From the NCBI GenBank assembly GCA_017481595.1, contig JAFUOY010000014.1, forward strand, positions 1-64,000: DNA of 64,000 nucleotides, read 5' to 3'. Shown here piece by piece: positions 34,365 to 42,835 of the stretch (its first letter is position 1; each line of letters begins with the position of its first letter). Under the pieces are notes generated by a model. That model was given only the letters and a program-made list of their open reading frames with translations, made no database searches and was not told the DNA's origin. The position numbers and the translations under genes were made by a program. This DNA is from Clostridia bacterium (GTDB taxonomy: Bacteria; Bacillota; Clostridia; Oscillospirales; CAG-272).

Positions 34365-34898
34365 ATGAATCCTTGGCATGATTTTGATGATGAAAGAATA
34401 CAAGAAAATGATTTTATAGCTGTTATTGAGATTCCGAGAGGAAGCAAGAATAAATACGAGCTCGATAAACGCAGCGGTCTTTTAAAGCTTGACAGAATTC
34501 TTTATACATCTACACACTACCCTGCCAACTATGGCTTTATACCTCGCACCCTTTCTGAGGATCATGACCCTCTTGATGTACTTGTAATTTGTCAGGAACC
34601 CCTTGAGCCTATGTCCATCGTTGAATGCTACCCTATTGGTATTCTCTATATGATAGACGATAACGAGGTTGATGAAAAGATAATTGCTATTCCCGTTAAG
34701 GACCCCAACCTTAACTCTTATAACGATATTACCGAGCTTCCCAAGCATCAGTTTGAAGAAATCAAGCATTTCTTTGAGGTTTATAAATTCCTTGAAAACA
34801 AAACTACAAGAGTTGACAAGATTGAAGGACGCGAAGCTGCAGTTGAAGCAATAAGAAAGTGTAAGCTTGCATATAAAGAAAGATTTCTTGGTAGATAA
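34365..34898 (+). CDS. ppa: Inorganic pyrophosphatase (class I)
   Basis: Hydrolyses pyrophosphate to phosphate and drives biosynthetic reactions. Family I features are clear: EIPRGSKNKYELD near residue 23, the YPANYGFIP block near 51, and the metal-binding DHDPLDVLV (the D-x-D-P-x-D signature) near 66. A further Asp pair lies in VKDPN near 110. At 177 residues it is typical. GGAGG precedes the ATG. It is monocistronic, with a perfect-consensus promoter, followed by tRNA-Leu. Confidence 0.95.
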   Translation: MNPWHDFDDERIQENDFIAVIEIPRGSKNKYELDKRSGLLKLDRILYTSTHYPANYGFIPRTLSEDHDPLDVLVICQEPLEPMSIVECYPIGILYMIDDNEVDEKIIAIPVKDPNLNSYNDITELPKHQFEEIKHFFEVYKFLENKTTRVDKIEGREAAVEAIRKCKLAYKERFLGR

Positions 34899-34900
34899 AT

Positions 34901-34928
34901 AATAGCAAGTTGGCGACAACTTGCTATT
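34901..34928 (+). other. Hairpin between ppa and tRNA-Leu
   Basis: A perfect 11-bp stem, AATAGCAAGTT/AACTTGCTATT, with a 6-base loop and no T run. It ends 5 bases before the tRNA. It could be a 3' end stabiliser for ppa, a processing site, or a weak terminator. Confidence 0.55.
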
Positions 34929-34933
34929 AGTAT

Positions 34934-35018
34934 GCAGGAGTGGCGGAATTGGCATACGCGTTGGTCTCAGAAGCCAATGAAGAAATTCTTGTGAGTTCAA
35001 ATCTCATTTCCTGCACCA
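34934..35018 (+). tRNA. tRNA-Leu (anticodon CAG)
   Basis: The 85-base cloverleaf includes an encoded CCA end. The acceptor is GCAGGAG/TTCCTGC with discriminator A. The anticodon arm is TTGGT-CTCAGAA-GCCAA, which puts CAG at positions 34-36 and so decodes CUG. A long class II variable arm and a T arm GTGAG-TTCAAAT-CTCAT follow. The long variable arm fits leucine. It has no promoter of its own that I can see and may be read from ppa. Confidence 0.95.
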
Positions 35019-35022
35019 TATC

Positions 35023-35055
35023 AAAAGCGAGTGCTTATAATCAGCACTCGCTTTT
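35023..35055. terminator. Bidirectional terminator after tRNA-Leu (hairpin copy 1)
   Basis: Stem AAAAGCGAGTGCT/AGCACTCGCTTTT with a 7-base loop. The 25-base core is nearly identical to the hairpin at 37331-37355. It ends the tRNA and the converging PP2C gene. Confidence 0.9.
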
Positions 35056-35065
35056 TACATATATC

Positions 35066-35806
35066 TCAGTGTTTGTATATTACCAATGTAATATCATCAT
35101 ATTGAATTCTTTTGTGTTCTTCTATTGAGTTTGATTTCGCTTTTTCTATGATTGCGTTTGTGCTATCAGTCAATTTATTACCGTCAATTAACGCTACCAA
35201 TTCTTTTTCTGTTAAATAGTCACTTAAACCATCACAACAAAGGACTACCACATCGTTTAAATTTAAAATATATTCTTCTACTGCATATTTTGGGACAACC
35301 GAAGGAATAAATGTATCAAACATTGACCATAAATGCTCGGGCAATCTGTGAACATATTCTTCCAATTGACTTTCGGTAAAGATACCCATTTGTATTAAAT
35401 TATCGTATTTCTTTTTCGTTTTTGCTATTCTTTCTATGGTATTTTCCTTTATAAGATAGGCAGGGGAATCTCCAACAGAAGTAACTGTTAACGTATTATT
35501 TTCTATTATACATACAATTACAGTACCAAATATATACTTGTTACTCTCTTGGGAGAGATTGATTAAATCATTATTTATTTTCCAAATAATTTTATCAATA
35601 TATTCTTTTGGAGTTAAACCCGACTCATGATAAGGAAAGGCTTTTATATTTTCAATACAGCAGCTTGACATAGCCACCTTTCCGTCAGCACCTGCACCTG
35701 ATGCTCCGTCTGATAAAACAAGTGTAGAATTGTCTGACGATATATAAAAAGCATCTCCGTTAATTCCGCTTGTTCCTACTATACTTTTTCCGTAAGATAT
35801 TGGCAT
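35066..35806 (-). CDS. PP2C-family protein phosphatase
   Basis: A 246-residue Ser/Thr phosphatase-type protein of the PPM fold. The metal-binding motifs are visible: NGDAF (near residue 16), LSDGASGAGADG (near 31), VGDSPAYLI (near 112), CCDGLSDYL (near 190) and DDITLVI at the C-terminus. It has no transmembrane or sensory domain. It starts one base after the HIT gene's stop. The gene looks more A+T-rich than the housekeeping genes around it, and no partner kinase is adjacent. Role unknown. Confidence 0.88.
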   Translation of the reverse strand: MPISYGKSIVGTSGINGDAFYISSDNSTLVLSDGASGAGADGKVAMSSCCIENIKAFPYHESGLTPKEYIDKIIWKINNDLINLSQESNKYIFGTVIVCIIENNTLTVTSVGDSPAYLIKENTIERIAKTKKKYDNLIQMGIFTESQLEEYVHRLPEHLWSMFDTFIPSVVPKYAVEEYILNLNDVVVLCCDGLSDYLTEKELVALIDGNKLTDSTNAIIEKAKSNSIEEHKRIQYDDITLVIYKH

Positions 35807-35807
35807 A

Positions 35808-36269
35808 TTAGTTCCTTTCGCTTAATAGGTTTTCAATTTCATTTAATAAAATTGTTTTATACTCAGCAAGCTCGGCCTCTGTTGGTCTGTATTTTTCGTT
35901 CCACATTTCTTCTCTTGGCAACCACCAAACAGGACCTTTTTGCGGAGTGTCTCCTGTGTTTCTCGGAAACAAGTGCCAATGTACGTGTGTATCACCGTTT
36001 CCGAGTAGCTCGTAGTTCATTTTTTCGGCATTAAAAACTTTTTGAACTGCTTCTGCAACAAGAGACATTTCCTCTAAATATTTCATTTTGAAATTGTCGT
36101 CTAAATGATGAAGCTCTGTTACGTGCTTTTTACATAAGAACAATGTATATCCCTTGAATCTTTGATGGTCACCCAAAACAACGTATCCCGTTTCAAGCTC
36201 TTTTACAAAGTATGTATTTTCATTGTTTTTTATCATTTCAATGCGCTTGCAAATTAAACAATCTTTCAT
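35808..36269 (-). CDS. HIT-family hydrolase
   Basis: A 153-residue histidine-triad protein. The catalytic motif is HVHWHLFPR near residue 95. An N-terminal CLICK pair (Cys4 and Cys7) resembles the metal site of other HIT proteins. HIT proteins cleave nucleotide phosphoramidates or dinucleoside polyphosphates. Its coding region overlaps the end of the GNAT gene by 32 bases, and the PP2C gene starts one base after its stop, so the three genes form a tight operon. Confidence 0.9.
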   Translation of the reverse strand: MKDCLICKRIEMIKNNENTYFVKELETGYVVLGDHQRFKGYTLFLCKKHVTELHHLDDNFKMKYLEEMSLVAEAVQKVFNAEKMNYELLGNGDTHVHWHLFPRNTGDTPQKGPVWWLPREEMWNEKYRPTEAELAEYKTILLNEIENLLSERN

Positions 36270-37257
36270 TACTTTTTCCCAACTCCAATTCTAAATATCT
36301 ATCGTTTGGCGAGTCCAAAAATTCATTTGGTAAATTTATCGCATCCTTGCATCCCATAGCCATATAAAATGCAACTGTGTCTTGTGAGGGTATGGCAGAT
36401 ATAAATAGCTTTTTAACATCTAATGTCTGTGCTTTTTCAACGATTGATAAAAACAGTTCTTTACCTATACCTAAGCGTTTGTAATTATCATCAACAAAAA
36501 GCATTGTCATATTCGCATATCCATCTCGCAAAACTCCGTCAACAGAACAAAATCCAACTAATTTGTCTTTTACATAGGATCCAATTACAATTCCGCCTCT
36601 GTTGATTTGATTAAGCAAATATGAAGGAATCCAATTTCTTTTTTCTTTGTCCCACTCTCTTGACATTTTACAGCCTTTAAGTATCCAATTGTTATTTTCC
36701 TTTACCCACTGCTTACTCCAATTTTGATTATGGCTAAATCCATTCAGAAAATCTATTTTTAAATCTTCACAGGTTAATTCTTTTATAGTAGGTTTATTAT
36801 ATTGATAATACCAAGCATCTCCGTCGGGATGAGAGCCTGTATATTTAAATCCTGCCTTTTCAAAAGCTTTTTGACTTGGTATATTTTCAGGGTATATTAC
36901 AGCATTAGCGGTATAAATTTCCTCGCCTAAAATGTCTTTTGAACAATTTAATAACTCTTTCAGTATTTTAGTGCCGTTTCCTTGTCCGCGCTTGGCTGGA
37001 GAAACTATCAATTCCGATATTGTAAATTCATTTTCAGGAGATTTTCCAATGGAAACAACAGCTATGGACGTATCGTTTTCAAAAATAATTTTACACCAAA
37101 AATTTTCATTTAATTTGGTTTCTGTTTCGTTTATCCAATATTCGAAATAAGTATTAAATCCCTCATCACAGCCAGTATTTCTTACAGCTTCTTTGTCAAG
37201 AAAAGAGTCGGCAATTTCTGCAAAATTCTTTGAATAATCCGACCATTTATATTTCAT
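36238..37257 (-). CDS. Tandem GNAT N-acetyltransferase
   Basis: A 339-residue protein with two GNAT domains. The N-terminal domain has the acetyl-CoA loop RGQGNGTKIL near residue 91. The C-terminal domain has YKRLGIGKELFLSIV near 260 and the AFYMAMGCK-type helix near 297. In the first domain the GFKYTGSHPDG end resembles ribosomal-protein-type acetyltransferases. The substrate is unknown and the second domain may have diverged. The ATG at 37257 has a seven-base spacing from GGGGG; the upstream TTG is too close to the SD sequence. It leads the GNAT-HIT-PP2C operon. Confidence 0.85.
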   Translation of the reverse strand: MKYKWSDYSKNFAEIADSFLDKEAVRNTGCDEGFNTYFEYWINETETKLNENFWCKIIFENDTSIAVVSIGKSPENEFTISELIVSPAKRGQGNGTKILKELLNCSKDILGEEIYTANAVIYPENIPSQKAFEKAGFKYTGSHPDGDAWYYQYNKPTIKELTCEDLKIDFLNGFSHNQNWSKQWVKENNNWILKGCKMSREWDKEKRNWIPSYLLNQINRGGIVIGSYVKDKLVGFCSVDGVLRDGYANMTMLFVDDNYKRLGIGKELFLSIVEKAQTLDVKKLFISAIPSQDTVAFYMAMGCKDAINLPNEFLDSPNDRYLELELGKSNERLFNLQAH

Positions 37258-37330
37258 TCTCAATCCCCCTTTGTCATTATGAGAATTATATCATATATTT
37301 TTAGTTATTTCAAGTGAGAATCAAAGATAA

Positions 37331-37355
37331 GCGAGTGCTGAAGATCAGCACTCGC
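37331..37355. repeat. Hairpin copy 2, near-identical to the tRNA-Leu terminator core
   Basis: Stem GCGAGTGCT/AGCACTCGC with 7-base loop, matching the core at 35027-35051 in 22 of 25 positions. It is followed on the plus side by CCATTTTTATTTT. It lies between the GNAT and XRE genes. On the minus strand it can end the XRE transcript. Confidence 0.8.
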
Positions 37356-37360
37356 CATTT

Positions 37361-38497
37361 TTATTTTCTATCCTTTGCAAAGGGGGTATATTTTTCAATT
37401 ATATCCTTAAACCATTGCTCGTTACGAACTCTGTTGAAAAATCTGTTTTTCCCTACAAAGATTAAGTGTTTTTTTACGAAATTATATTCATATCCGGAAT
37501 TAACATCAGAGCATTTAAATAAACAACCTTCAATAAGAAACGATGAATGAATTGTCGTTTCGGGCAACTCATCATAAGCCTTTGCATATAAAAATGCTAA
37601 TTCGAAGTATTTTTTACAATTTTCGTAATCATTTAATCTACAATAACGAACTGACAAGCTCATATAAAGTTCACCCAAATAATAGGTAGTGAATCCATAA
37701 TCGCCATCGTCATAAATAAGGTGAGTAAGTTCTTCGGCTTTTTTATAAAATTTGATAGACTTTTCCAAATCACTATCTAAAAAAGTGCCGTAAATCCTAA
37801 TGGCACAGAAAAGTCCATCTGCTCTACGTTTTATGCCTTTTCTTATTTGCTCTCGCCATTTCTCACTACCTTTTTCGTAAAGGTCTTCCATCATTTCTTC
37901 CCGATTACAGGTAGGAAACATTTGTATATATTCTATAGCCTTTTCATAATTTCCTAAATCTCGATATATACCGCTTAGCATGGATATTGCTTCATATTTC
38001 ATAGGCGCGTCTATACATTCATTTAGTATGCGATTACATATATTTAAAAGCTCATCCTTATGTGGTACTTTTTCGTGATTTTCCGGAAGTTCTCCCTTTG
38101 ATTCCTTTTCCCAATAATCTTCCCAAAAGTATGGATCATAATATCTCATCCACATATACTTTTCCAAAATTCTATAATCATTGGGATATTCACGGTATGC
38201 TTGGCAAATAAAATCAAATTTTTCTTTTTCCTTACCGAGATTTGAAAGTCTCCCGTATTCTTCTATTATTTCATCTATTTTTGCCTGCTTTTTTGCCAGG
38301 TCAACACCTAAAAGCTCATCTGTTGTAACATTGAAAAAATTTGCAAGTACAGGAAGCATAGTTACATCTGGTAATGATGCATTCGTCTCCCATTTCGATA
38401 CCGCTTGAAATGATATATTAAGCCTTTCCGCAAGCTCCTCTTGCGTTAAATTCATTTTTCTGCGCAAGGCTTTTATTTTGTTGCCAAAGTTTTTCAT
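37361..38497 (-). CDS. XRE-family regulator with TPR-like C-terminal domain
   Basis: A 378-residue protein. Residues 6-60 form an XRE helix-turn-helix (KIKALRRKMNLTQEELAERLNIS, shown in part), with QAVSKWE as the recognition end. The rest is helical with TPR-like repeats: YRDLGNYEKAIEYIQ near 187, SIKFYKKAEELTHLI near 255 and CRLNDYENCKKYFELA near 295. This layout is common in Firmicutes regulators that respond to peptides or metabolites, but the ligand is unknown. It has an AAGGAG site. It sits next to the hairpin-flanked cassette and may belong to that accessory block. Confidence 0.88.
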   Translation of the reverse strand: MKNFGNKIKALRRKMNLTQEELAERLNISFQAVSKWETNASLPDVTMLPVLANFFNVTTDELLGVDLAKKQAKIDEIIEEYGRLSNLGKEKEKFDFICQAYREYPNDYRILEKYMWMRYYDPYFWEDYWEKESKGELPENHEKVPHKDELLNICNRILNECIDAPMKYEAISMLSGIYRDLGNYEKAIEYIQMFPTCNREEMMEDLYEKGSEKWREQIRKGIKRRADGLFCAIRIYGTFLDSDLEKSIKFYKKAEELTHLIYDDGDYGFTTYYLGELYMSLSVRYCRLNDYENCKKYFELAFLYAKAYDELPETTIHSSFLIEGCLFKCSDVNSGYEYNFVKKHLIFVGKNRFFNRVRNEQWFKDIIEKYTPFAKDRK

Positions 38498-38655
38498 AAG
38501 AAAACTCCTTTAAGATTATTTCCTCGAGGTTAATTATATTTTAGCACATTTACTTAAGATGTCCATGTAAAGCCAAGAGAATATTTTTCTAATTACAGTT
38601 GAATTTTCTATTTACATACATTATTTTACTTATCAATAATATAAAACGAATTATG

Positions 38656-38689
38656 TTTAGTTGACTAAACAAAAACAATATGTTATAAT
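38656..38689 (+). promoter_or_regulatory. GH3 promoter overlapping a palindromic operator
   Basis: Promoter TTGACT, a 17-bp spacer and TATAAT. The -35 box lies inside an inverted repeat TTTAGT-TG-ACTAAA, which looks like the site of a sugar-responsive repressor. A related half-palindrome ATTTGACTAAAT lies before the MFS gene at about 40681-40692. No regulator gene was identified. Confidence 0.65.
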
Positions 38690-38732
38690 TCAATTGAATA
38701 ATACATTATGCTATTGTTAAGGAGAATAAACT

Positions 38733-40610
38733 ATGAACTTTATGGAAAGAGCAAAAGAATTAGTGGCTAAAATGACCATTGAAGAAAAAATGGCTCAAAT
38801 GAGATTTGATGCTCCCGCAATTCCACGACTCAATATCCCTGCATATAACTGGTGGAACGAATGCTTGCACGGTGTTGCAAGACAGGGCTGCGCAACTGTA
38901 TTCCCTCAGGCTATCGGTCTTGCGGCAAGCTATAATACGGAGCTTATGGAAGAGGTTGCTACCGCTATATCCGACGAAGCAAGAGCAAAATATAATGAAT
39001 TTAAAAAATTCGGCAATACTGAGCTTTATCAGGGACTTACCTTCTGGTCACCCAATATCAACATTTTCAGAGACCCAAGATGGGGACGCGGACACGAAAC
39101 CTACGGTGAGGACCCTCTTCTCACGGGTAAAATGGGTACCGCATTTATAAAAGGACTTCAAGGAAACGGAAAATACCGTAAGCTTGACGCAACTATAAAG
39201 CACTATGCCGTACATAGTGGTCCGGAATATGAGCGCCATGGCTTTGATGCGGTAGTATCAAAAAAGGATCTTTACGAAACATATTTAAGCGCATTTAAAT
39301 ACTGTATTGACCACGCTGATCCGTCTGCGGTAATGGGCGCGTACAACAGAGTAAACGGGGAGCCCTGCTGCGGAAGTAAAACACTTTTACAGGATATTCT
39401 CTACGGTGAATTTGGATTCAAGGGTTACGTTGTTTCCGACTGTGGAGCTATAAGAGATATTCATGCAGGACACAAGGTTACCTCAAGTGAGCCCGAAAGC
39501 GTTGCTTTGGCGTTAAATAACGGATGTCAGCTTAACTGTGGTGATGCTTATTTAAGCCTTTGGGATGCATATGAAATGGACCTTATAACAGAAGAAACGA
39601 TTACTGCCGCTGTTGAAAAGCTTTTTGAGGCTCGTTTCCGTCTTGGTATGTTTGATGACGATTGTGAGTATGATAATATCCCTTACGAGGTTGTAGAATG
39701 TGATAAACACCGCGCAATTAACAGAAAAATGGCGCAAGAAAGTATGGTTCTGTTAAAAAACAACGGTATACTGCCCCTTTCCAAGGATGTTAAAACCATT
39801 GCGGTAATCGGTCCAAATGCTGATGACGTACGTATTCTCAAGGGTAACTATAACGGTACTCCCTCAGTATACTCCACACCCTTAAGAGGTCTTCAGGATA
39901 ATTTTGATGGCAAGGTTCTTTATGCGGCAGGATGCCATCCCCACGATCCCAATAGCGGTAACTGGAGCGGCAGCCCTATGAGAGAGGCTGAAATAATCGC
40001 AAATAAGGCTGACGTTGTAATTATGTGTATGGGACTTAATCCTTCTATGGAAGGCGAAGAGGGCGACACATTTAACGGTGACGTAGCAGGAGATAAGAAG
40101 GATATTTATCTTCCCATCCCTCAAAGACAGCTTTTTGAAAAGATAAAGGCTATTGGCAAGCCCATAATTTTTGTTAACATCAGCGGAAGCTGTCTCTCAC
40201 TTTATGAGCAAGACAAATATTGCGATGCAGTTATTCAATGCTTCTATCCCGGCGCAGAGGGTGGAAATGCTTTGGCTGACGTTATTTTGGGTAAGGTTTC
40301 ACCAAGCGGAAGACTTCCCGTTACCTTCTACAGAGACGATAAGGATCTTCCTCCCTTCCGTGATTACAGTATGGAAAACCGCACCTACAAGTATTTCAAG
40401 GGCAATCCCCTTTATCCATTCGGTTATGGTCTTACATACGGAAAAACAGAGGAAAACTGGGTATCTGACACTAAGGTTGAAATAACAAACAAGGGCGGTA
40501 TGGATACAAGCTATTCCGTTTTGAAATTCAAAACCGTTCCAAATCCCGAGCTTGTAGACTTTAAAAAGATCTTTATTAAAGTTGGCGAAACAATTACCGT
40601 AGAATTTTAA
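38733..40610 (+). CDS. GH3 family beta-glycosidase (beta-xylosidase/glucosidase-like)
   Basis: A 625-residue cytoplasmic glycosidase with no signal peptide. The catalytic nucleophile is Asp236 in VVSDCGAI. The WWNECLHGVAR and YNRVNGEPCC motifs are typical of the bacterial xylosidase branch of GH3. The second alpha/beta domain contains the AEGEGG-like equivalent EGEEGDTF near residue 448. The C-terminal fibronectin-III-like domain common in such enzymes is short here (about 70 residues ending in DFKKIFIKVGETITVEF), so the enzyme is shorter than the usual ~700 residues. It is preceded by an operator-bearing promoter and is followed by a terminator and a separately promoted transporter. Confidence 0.9.
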   Translation: MNFMERAKELVAKMTIEEKMAQMRFDAPAIPRLNIPAYNWWNECLHGVARQGCATVFPQAIGLAASYNTELMEEVATAISDEARAKYNEFKKFGNTELYQGLTFWSPNINIFRDPRWGRGHETYGEDPLLTGKMGTAFIKGLQGNGKYRKLDATIKHYAVHSGPEYERHGFDAVVSKKDLYETYLSAFKYCIDHADPSAVMGAYNRVNGEPCCGSKTLLQDILYGEFGFKGYVVSDCGAIRDIHAGHKVTSSEPESVALALNNGCQLNCGDAYLSLWDAYEMDLITEETITAAVEKLFEARFRLGMFDDDCEYDNIPYEVVECDKHRAINRKMAQESMVLLKNNGILPLSKDVKTIAVIGPNADDVRILKGNYNGTPSVYSTPLRGLQDNFDGKVLYAAGCHPHDPNSGNWSGSPMREAEIIANKADVVIMCMGLNPSMEGEEGDTFNGDVAGDKKDIYLPIPQRQLFEKIKAIGKPIIFVNISGSCLSLYEQDKYCDAVIQCFYPGAEGGNALADVILGKVSPSGRLPVTFYRDDKDLPPFRDYSMENRTYKYFKGNPLYPFGYGLTYGKTEENWVSDTKVEITNKGGMDTSYSVLKFKTVPNPELVDFKKIFIKVGETITVEF

Positions 40611-40617
40611 TAATTTA

Positions 40618-40650
40618 CCCCGAATTTTAAAATGAAATTCGGGGTTTTTA
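40618..40650 (+). terminator. Terminator after the GH3 gene
   Basis: A 10-bp stem, CCCCGAATTT/AAATTCGGGG, with a 7-base loop and TTTTT after it. It is followed at once by the promoter of the MFS gene. Confidence 0.85.
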
Positions 40651-40679
40651 TTTACATATGTAATATTTTGTGCTATACT
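40651..40679 (+). promoter_or_regulatory. Promoter of the MFS gene
   Basis: TTTACA, a 17-bp spacer and TATACT. Directly downstream is ATTTGACTAAAT, a partial repeat of the operator motif of the GH3 promoter. Confidence 0.55.
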
Positions 40680-40713
40680 TATTTGACTAAATACATAGAT
40701 CGAGGTGTTGATC

Positions 40714-41946
40714 TTGAAAATAACAAAGGAAGCAAAAAACGCCATTATGATTGGCGGTCTTTGCTCCGCATCCTACCTTGCAGTATATTTTGCAAGAAAT
40801 ATTTTAAGTGCCGTCACCCCCAAGATTGTAAACGGTGACGAAGCCATGGTGGAATACATTGGAGTCGTTTCCTCTCTTTATTTTATATTCTACGCAGTAG
40901 GTCAGTTAATAAACGGAATAATCGGCGACAAGATAAAGGCGAAATATATGATATCCTTTGGATTGCTTCTGGCAGGAGCGACAAATATTGTTTTCCCTTA
41001 TATTTTCCATATTCAAAATGTCGCTAAATTTCTTTACGCAATGACAGGATTTTTCCTATCAATGATATACGCTCCTATGACTAAAGTAGTGGCAGAAAAC
41101 ACAAATCCTATACATACCGTGCGTTGTAGCTTAGGATACGAGCTTGCCGCTCTCCTCGGCTCTCCCTTTGCAGGACTAGTTGCATCATTCCTCGTTTGGC
41201 AAAGCGTTTTTTTTGTAGGAAGTATTGCCCTCTTTGTTATGGCAGGGCTTTGTATGATCTTCTTTATTTATTTTGAGAGAAAGGGCATTGTAACATATGG
41301 AAAATACGTTCCTACATATACTCAAAGCACGCAAAATCACAGCTTTTTCTCAAAAATAAATATTCTTATCAAGCACAGAATAATAATTTTCTCTTTGATA
41401 TCAATTATTACAGGTGTTATAAGAACTACTGTTGTATTCTGGCTTCCTACGTATTTTTCACAATATCTTGGATACAGTCAGGACGAAGCGCCAGTTATTT
41501 TCTCTGTTGCAACTCTTTTAATATCTTTTTCCGCATTTATAGCAGTTTTCGTATATGAAAGACTGCACAGAAATATGGACCTTACCATTCTTATTATGTT
41601 TACCGCCTCTGCTCTTTTCTTCCTTGGTGTGTATTTCTTAAAAAATCCTGTAATAAACATAATATTTATAGTCCTTGCTGTTATAGCATCCAATTGCTGC
41701 GCATCTATGCTTTGGAGCAGATATTGCCCAAGCCTTCGCGATACGGGTATGGTATCAAGCGCAACAGGATACCTTGATTTTCTAAGCTATATGGCTGCCG
41801 CCGCATCAAGCACTATATTTGCAAATTCCGTATCTACCATCGGATGGGGCAATCTTATACTCATATGGATGGGACTAATGGTATTCGGTATATTTATAAT
41901 GATACCTTACAAAAAAATCTTTAATAAAAAATGGAGGTTAAGATGA
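40714..41946 (+). CDS. MFS transporter (OPA/GlpT-UhpC-like)
   Basis: A 410-residue membrane protein with about 12 transmembrane helices. The N-terminus has YLAVYFARNILSAVTP, the pattern of organophosphate-phosphate antiporter (OPA) family members. A GDKIKAKYM-type loop lies between helices 2 and 3. The substrate may be a phosphorylated or free sugar linked to the upstream GH3 enzyme; this is inference. The start is TTG at 40714, eight bases after GAGG; GTG and TTG codons just upstream overlap the SD sequence. Its stop overlaps the start of the next gene by 4 bases. Confidence 0.85.
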   Translation: MKITKEAKNAIMIGGLCSASYLAVYFARNILSAVTPKIVNGDEAMVEYIGVVSSLYFIFYAVGQLINGIIGDKIKAKYMISFGLLLAGATNIVFPYIFHIQNVAKFLYAMTGFFLSMIYAPMTKVVAENTNPIHTVRCSLGYELAALLGSPFAGLVASFLVWQSVFFVGSIALFVMAGLCMIFFIYFERKGIVTYGKYVPTYTQSTQNHSFFSKINILIKHRIIIFSLISIITGVIRTTVVFWLPTYFSQYLGYSQDEAPVIFSVATLLISFSAFIAVFVYERLHRNMDLTILIMFTASALFFLGVYFLKNPVINIIFIVLAVIASNCCASMLWSRYCPSLRDTGMVSSATGYLDFLSYMAAAASSTIFANSVSTIGWGNLILIWMGLMVFGIFIMIPYKKIFNKKWRLR

Positions 41947-42797
41947 AAAATTTATTTTCCGTAAACGCTTACTCAGATGATGATGGATTACTTCCCGAGC
42001 TTAAAGCCACAGAAGCAAGAACCATAAGTGAAGAAACCGCGCAAAGCTTAGAAAATTCTATTGATGCCCTTCACGAGATAAACAAAAAGATATTTCTTCC
42101 TATGGTATTGCTTATAATCAAATACGTTCTCTTTGCTATAGGAATAATATTGCTTTCCGTGTCTGTTTCATCCTGCGCAGAGGTTGGAATAAACAACAGA
42201 GTAAAAATTTGCGTGGGAATAGGAGCCGCTCTCCTTATAGCTGCTGCAATAATATTTATTATAGAAAAAGTGCGTGAGCGCAGAGTAACGGAAAGTGATG
42301 AGTACAAATACGCCATTTCAAAATCAGAAAGTGTGGACAGAAATTCACTTTTGGAATTAAATGTTCCCTCTTTTGCTCCCACTGTAGATATTTTTATGTG
42401 GTTTTATGAAATCAAAAAGGATGGTACAAAAAAGAACGCGCTATCCGCAGAATACGATCCTACAGAAATGTACGTTTTTGAAGAAAACGGAAATCTTTGC
42501 CTGGCTGACCTTAGTTCGGTATACAGCATAGCTCCAATATCATCATTTAAAAAGATCGAATATATTACTAAAAAATCAAGCTTTTCTTGTTGGAACAAGG
42601 ATGTACCTTATAATAAAGGAGAATATAAGGAATATAGAATTTCTGCAGATAAATACGAAACGGAATTTTATATAAAAAATCTTTGCTCCGTTCAGCTTGA
42701 GTTAAATGGTGAGGAATATGAAATAATCGTTCCGCCATATGATATCTACGCATTCGAAACCATATTAGGATTAAAAGCACAATTTCCCATTGAATAA
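41943..42797 (+). CDS. Hypothetical membrane protein
   Basis: A 284-residue protein with an acidic N-terminus, two adjacent transmembrane helices (about residues 53-78 and 92-112) and a C-terminal soluble domain of about 170 residues. The last includes FAPTVDIFMWFYEIKKDG near 143 and a serine-rich SSFSCWNKD region near 219. I do not recognise the family. The start is ATG within the last codons of the MFS gene (ATGA overlap), with GGAGG; the pair is certainly one operon. It may regulate or sense transport. Confidence 0.7.
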   Translation: MKNLFSVNAYSDDDGLLPELKATEARTISEETAQSLENSIDALHEINKKIFLPMVLLIIKYVLFAIGIILLSVSVSSCAEVGINNRVKICVGIGAALLIAAAIIFIIEKVRERRVTESDEYKYAISKSESVDRNSLLELNVPSFAPTVDIFMWFYEIKKDGTKKNALSAEYDPTEMYVFEENGNLCLADLSSVYSIAPISSFKKIEYITKKSSFSCWNKDVPYNKGEYKEYRISADKYETEFYIKNLCSVQLELNGEEYEIIVPPYDIYAFETILGLKAQFPIE

Positions 42798-42835
42798 AAA
42801 CAAGGTGTTTCCCAAGAAGGAAACACCTTGTTTTT
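42796..42835. terminator. Bidirectional terminator between the MFS operon and the serine operon
   Basis: A 17-bp stem, AAAAACAAGGTGTTTCC/GGAAACACCTTGTTTTT, with a 6-base loop. It stops both converging transcripts. Confidence 0.9.

Noticed and set aside
33450-34403. Longer form of the SCP2-like protein starting at 34403
   Set aside because: The first 66 codons cross the promoter of the gene and part of ppa; the ATG at 34205 has GGAGG.
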